A DNA stretch of 64,000 nucleotides from CBDCYN01 sp965224205 (GTDB lineage Bacteria; Planctomycetota; Phycisphaerae; Phycisphaerales; Phycisphaeraceae): positions 1-64,000 of the forward strand of contig CBDCYN010000023.1 in NCBI GenBank assembly GCA_965224205.1, read 5' to 3'. The notes under the pieces are model-generated. The model was not told the origin of the DNA and searched no databases. It saw nothing but the letters and a program-made list of their open reading frames with translations. Shown one piece after another: positions 60,452 to 64,000 of this stretch (positions are counted from its first letter, which is position 1; the number at the start of each line of letters is the position of its first letter). Made by a program: the position numbers and the translations under genes.

Positions 60452-61562
60452 TCAACCCGGCGGTGCTTCGAGATACGCTTGGGTCTGTCCCGGCTCAAAG
60501 TTTTCACGATCAAGGGAAGTGTGGACTAGAGCCATCGTCTGTCTGCGGACATCTTTGTCGATGTGCGGGTACCAAACCGGGCTGGCCATGACCAAGCCCC
60601 GGAAGGCCACAAATGGGCCGGGGATCTCGATTATCACATAATCTCCCGATGAAGCGAGGTACCGGTCCCAGAACCGGTGGCATAGATCAGCGAACACCCC
60701 CGTCAACCGCCCGGTGGCCTGAAGAGACTCGAAGACGTAATTGAGGGTGATCGAGATGACGTCGTCTGCCGGGTCGCCCCACTGGCTCCTTGAGCGGTCC
60801 AGCACATCGAAACTCGTACTGTCTTCTTCGAACAAAATATTCCACGGATGGAAGTCTCCGTGCACCTGGGCGAGGCGGCGCGTCCTGCTTTTGACCTTCC
60901 ACCGCCATGCGATCGTCTTTCTCTCGATCGATTCGAGCATGGACGGCGTGATCCATAGGTATCCGTTGGGTAGCTGTCGATCAGGCCTATGATGCATTGG
61001 TGATGCCCGATCAGTTCACGTACTCGTCGTACATATAGTCTGGGTTGCGTTGTCTTGACACGGTGGATCTCAACGAGGTAATCGCACAACGCGTCGGCGC
61101 GGTGACGGTCGAGGGGGTCATCGATCCCCCCTCACGCAACCGAGCGAGGTCGTGAGCGTACTCGCTGCCGGCCACATAATCGGCGAGCAGAAAAAATTCG
61201 CCTATTTTTCCTAAAGAGACTGGCTGGTTACTTGAGAAGAACCCGCCCACATCGAGGCTCCGAACATGGTGGGGTAGGCGGTTAAACGCCTCGTGACACC
61301 ACCGCAGTTCACCGACGCGATCAGCGCGTTGTTTGTGGTCGAACGGCCCCGGCTTGATCGTGTGCAGCACCGCACGGCGGGTCTGCCCATCAACCTCGAA
61401 TCGCAGGGATACAAGCTTCCCGTACCCGTATTCTTTCAGGGAATCGGGTTGCAAAGTATCGCCCAGCGTGGCCAGCCCGGTCAGTCGCACTGGCGAACTG
61501 AATAGTCGGCTTAATAGTCGGCGTAGATACGTCTCCAGCGATTTTGGGTGCAACTCGTTCAT
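60452..61562 (-). pseudogene. APH-fold (aminoglycoside phosphotransferase-like) kinase with two frameshifts
   Basis: Starts at ATG 61562. Frame 1 covers residues up to LARLREGG (about 61123); frame 2 continues as CDYLVEIHRVKTTQPRLYVRRVRELIGHHQCIIGLIDSYP; frame 3 from about 60998 gives NGYLWITPSML..., the catalytic loop VHGDFHPWNILF, then the DFG-equivalent FDVLDRSRSQWGDPADD. The joined protein would be about 370 residues. Two single-base lesions in one gene, with every motif otherwise kept, suggest recent decay or sequence errors. The substrate is unknown; antibiotic resistance should not be assumed. Confidence 0.75.
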
Positions 61563-61632
61563 ATCGATCTTTGGATTTTACCTTTCACGATGCATACAGG
61601 CGTTGATCAATGTCGGGTATCATTTCATATCG

Positions 61633-64000
61633 GTGAGGCAGGAACTTTCACAACCCGATGCGCCATGGCATAGCCTAAAGCCACAGGACGTCCTGTCACA
61701 GCTTAGGGTGACGAAAGAAGGCTTAACGACGCAAGAGGCCCGGTCCCGTCTAGATGACGCCGGGCCCAACGTGTTGCCAAGCGCCCCTCCTCCGCCGTGG
61801 TGGCGGATCGGGTTGAGGCAGTTCCGAAGCCCGTTGATCTATATCCTGGGCGTGGCCGCGGTGGTGTCGTTGTTCATTGGAGAGTTTGTTGATGCGGGTT
61901 TTATCGTCGGGGTCCTGGTGGTCAACGCGTTGGTCGGGGGGGTCCAGGAATGGCGAGCAGACCGCAGCACGCGCGCGTTGCAGAAGCTGTTGCGGATCCG
62001 CGCGTCGGTCCTGCGCGACGCGCAGGTGAGTGAGATCGATGCAGACCAGGTCGTCCCCGGAGACGTGGTGTATCTTGAATCGGGAGGCCGAGTCCCGGCC
62101 GATTTACGCCTTGTAAGTGGGCACGGGTTGGAAATCGATGAATCACTGCTGACCGGCGAATCCGTAGCTGTGGTCAAGAACCCGACCTGGCAGGGGCAGG
62201 CGACGGCCCCCCTGGCGGAACGGCTCAATATGGCCTACGCGGGGTCTGCGGTGACCCGGGGGCGGGCCAAGGGGGTGGTGGTCGCCACCGGGGCATCGAC
62301 GCATGTCGGTCATTTGGCATTGGATGTCATGTCAGCCGAGTCAGGCCAACCCCCGCTGATCATGCGGCTGGAGCGATTCACCAAGGTGATCGGCGTCGCG
62401 GTGTTGATCGCGGCCCTGGTGATCGTGGTCGGTGGCGTGGTCGTCCAACGTCAAGCTGTGAGCACAATGTTCTTGTTCGGAACCGCACTGGCAGTGTCGG
62501 CCATCCCCGAGGGATTGCCCGTTGCGATCACCGTGGCGTTGACCGTGGGGACGATCCGGATGGTCCGCCGGGGGGTCATCGTCCGCAAGCTCAGCGCGGT
62601 CGAGGGGTTGGGCAGCTGTACCCTGATCGCCAGCGATAAGACCGGCACGCTCACGTGCAATGAAATGACGGTGAAGCGTGTGTGGCTGGCGGACGGTTCG
62701 ATGCTCGAGGTGTCCGGAGAGGGGTTTGCCCCGACGGGCGAAGTAACACAAGACGGTCAGCCTGTTGACGCATCACGATCACCGACACTAGAACAATTGG
62801 GGCATGCCGCGGCGCTATGTAACGAGGCGGATTTACACCGGTGCGATGGTCAGTGGACGTGGCGGGGTGATCCCACCGAGGTGGCTTTATTGACCCTCGG
62901 GGCCAAGCTGGGGTTGAGTCGTGAATCGCTTTTGGATCGACGCCCACAGGTTAACGAGATCCCGTTCGAATCCGAGCATCAGTTTGCGGCTTCGTATCAC
63001 CGGGTTAACGGATCGACGCAGATTTATGTCAAGGGCTCACCGGAGCGCGTGTTGAGCATGTGTGCGCAGTCGCCCGCTGGACCCAGTCTTGACGACGCAA
63101 GATTGGCGGCAAACACCATGGCCGGGGACGGGTATCGTGTGCTGGCATTAGCCAGTGCGTCGCAGACCACCCCGCTTGAGCCCGCCCAAGCCCCGCCCAC
63201 CCCGTCGCGGCTAACGTTGCTGGGTCTTGTGGGGATGATCGACCCGCTTCGACCGGGCGTGCAAGACGCGATCGCGGCTTGCCATCAGGCCGGGATCCGG
63301 GTTTGTATGGTCACCGGAGACCATCCGCAGACCGCCTCGGCGATCGGGCGTAATCTAGGACTCGATCGCGAGAAGGTGATCACGGGTAGCGAGCTAGAAG
63401 GCGCGTCCGATTCGGCAATGACCCGGATGGTGACCGAGGCTTCGGTCTTTGCTCGCGTAAGCCCGCACCAGAAGCTGCGGCTCGTCGAGGCCGCCCAGCG
63501 GGGCGGGGCGTTCGTCGCGGTCACCGGCGACGGGGTCAACGACGCACCGGCTTTGCACAAGGCCAACATCGGCGTGGCCATGGGACGAGGGGGCACGGAC
63601 GTGGCCCGAGAAGCGGCTGATATCGTGATCAGTGACGACAACTTCGCTACGATCGTGGCGGGCATCGAGGAGGGACGGGTCGCGTACAGCAACATCCGCA
63701 ACGTGATCTTTTTACTGGTCTCAACCGGGGCGGCCGAGGTGGTGATGGTCCTGTTGGCCGTGCTGTTTGGGCTGCCGCTGCCGCTGGAGCCGGTCCAGCT
63801 ATTGTGGCTGAATCTGGTGACGAACGGGATTCAGCATGTGGGCCTGGCGCTGGAGCCGGCTAGCGGGCGTGAACTTCTTAGTCCACCCAGGCACCCGCAG
63901 GAGCCGATTTTCAATCGTCTGATGATCGAGCGAACCGTGATCGCGGCGGTCGTCATGGGGGCCGTGGCCTTCGCGGCGTTCTACTGGATGCTTCATCACG
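61633..64000 (+). CDS. SERCA/PMR1-like cation-transporting P-type ATPase, 3' end outside the window
   Basis: 789 codons are present and the frame is still open at 64000. GTG 61633 is the best start; no good Shine-Dalgarno is seen and TTG further up is possible. Order: N-terminal WHSLKPQDVLSQLRVTKEGLTTQEARSRLDDAGPNVLP, membrane helices 1-2, actuator motif LTGES, helix-4 motif AIPEGLPVAITVALTVGTIRMVRR (PEGL as in calcium pumps), phosphorylation site ASDKTGTLTCNEM, nucleotide-binding YVKGSPERVL, and VTGDGVNDAPALHKANIGVAMG, then helix 5-6 LLWLNLVTNGIQHV. Likely exports Ca2+ or Mn2+. Divergent from the APH-like gene. Confidence 0.93.
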   Translation, partial: MRQELSQPDAPWHSLKPQDVLSQLRVTKEGLTTQEARSRLDDAGPNVLPSAPPPPWWRIGLRQFRSPLIYILGVAAVVSLFIGEFVDAGFIVGVLVVNALVGGVQEWRADRSTRALQKLLRIRASVLRDAQVSEIDADQVVPGDVVYLESGGRVPADLRLVSGHGLEIDESLLTGESVAVVKNPTWQGQATAPLAERLNMAYAGSAVTRGRAKGVVVATGASTHVGHLALDVMSAESGQPPLIMRLERFTKVIGVAVLIAALVIVVGGVVVQRQAVSTMFLFGTALAVSAIPEGLPVAITVALTVGTIRMVRRGVIVRKLSAVEGLGSCTLIASDKTGTLTCNEMTVKRVWLADGSMLEVSGEGFAPTGEVTQDGQPVDASRSPTLEQLGHAAALCNEADLHRCDGQWTWRGDPTEVALLTLGAKLGLSRESLLDRRPQVNEIPFESEHQFAASYHRVNGSTQIYVKGSPERVLSMCAQSPAGPSLDDARLAANTMAGDGYRVLALASASQTTPLEPAQAPPTPSRLTLLGLVGMIDPLRPGVQDAIAACHQAGIRVCMVTGDHPQTASAIGRNLGLDREKVITGSELEGASDSAMTRMVTEASVFARVSPHQKLRLVEAAQRGGAFVAVTGDGVNDAPALHKANIGVAMGRGGTDVAREAADIVISDDNFATIVAGIEEGRVAYSNIRNVIFLLVSTGAAEVVMVLLAVLFGLPLPLEPVQLLWLNLVTNGIQHVGLALEPASGRELLSPPRHPQEPIFNRLMIERTVIAAVVMGAVAFAAFYWMLHH

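Noticed and set aside
1..64000. CRISPR array
   Set aside because: No set of regularly spaced short repeats was found on either strand; all repeats seen are IS ends, IS copies, tRNA halves or the palindrome at 58.1 kb.

Overview
The window reads as chromosomal DNA of a GC-rich bacterium, most probably a planctomycete and perhaps class Phycisphaerae. This is an inference from protein character (secreted His-rich protein with WVPG repeats, M50 protease style, tyrosine integrases that end in antisense tRNA-Gly) and not from a marker gene. No rRNA is present. Three tRNA genes are intact: Gly-CCC (11589-11660, +), Gly-GCC (34795-34866, -) and Leu-CAG (39531-39617, -).

Layout. 1-5673 is core chromosome: the end of a sigma factor, an anti-sigma-like protein, a Spy/CpxP/CnrX-like sensor and a His-rich exported protein in one operon, then carA, an M50 protease and a secreted 500-residue protein. 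5997-20424 is an insertion-sequence graveyard (IS3, IS21 three times, IS481, IS256, two IS630 types) that has torn apart two tyrosine integrases. One belonged to an island in tRNA-Gly(CCC), the other to an island in tRNA-Gly(GCC). 20425-34841 is a better preserved integrative element of about 14.4 kb bounded by direct repeats of the tRNA-Gly(GCC) 3' half. It carries a small possible winged-helix protein, an AT-rich histidine kinase and receiver pair, an unrecognised two-gene module with a defence-like look, an HTH protein, an AlpA-like excisionase, a Toprim/DUF3987-type replication protein and an intact integrase. 34934-39459 is a second pile of nested IS (ISAs1, an IS630 fragment, an IS256 fragment, full IS21).

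40705-59017 is a biosynthetic cluster, nearly all on the + strand: a HemW-like radical SAM protein; a fused fatty-acyl-AMP ligase/acyl-CoA dehydrogenase/ACP; a polyketide synthase with KS-AT-ACP and a C-terminal AfsA-type hot-dog domain; an FAD amine-oxidase-fold oxidoreductase; an aldehyde dehydrogenase; an RND adaptor and pump; and an Sfp-type phosphopantetheinyl transferase. The PKS has no reductive domain, so it should deliver a beta-ketoacyl-ACP, which is what AfsA-type domains condense with dihydroxyacetone phosphate in butyrolactone synthesis. The cluster may therefore make and export a fatty-acid-derived butyrolactone- or furan-like molecule.

59150-64000 holds a decayed transposase, a VIT1/CCC1 transporter, a frameshifted APH-fold kinase and the start of a SERCA-like P-type ATPase that runs off the window.

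The two most interesting observations are these. (1) The integrase frame of the 14.4-kb element runs through the attachment core, so integration replaces a 67-residue C-terminal tail with four residues read from antisense tRNA, and excision would also bring a small gene under the integrase operon. (2) The PKS-AfsA fusion sits in a self-contained, exporter-equipped cluster.
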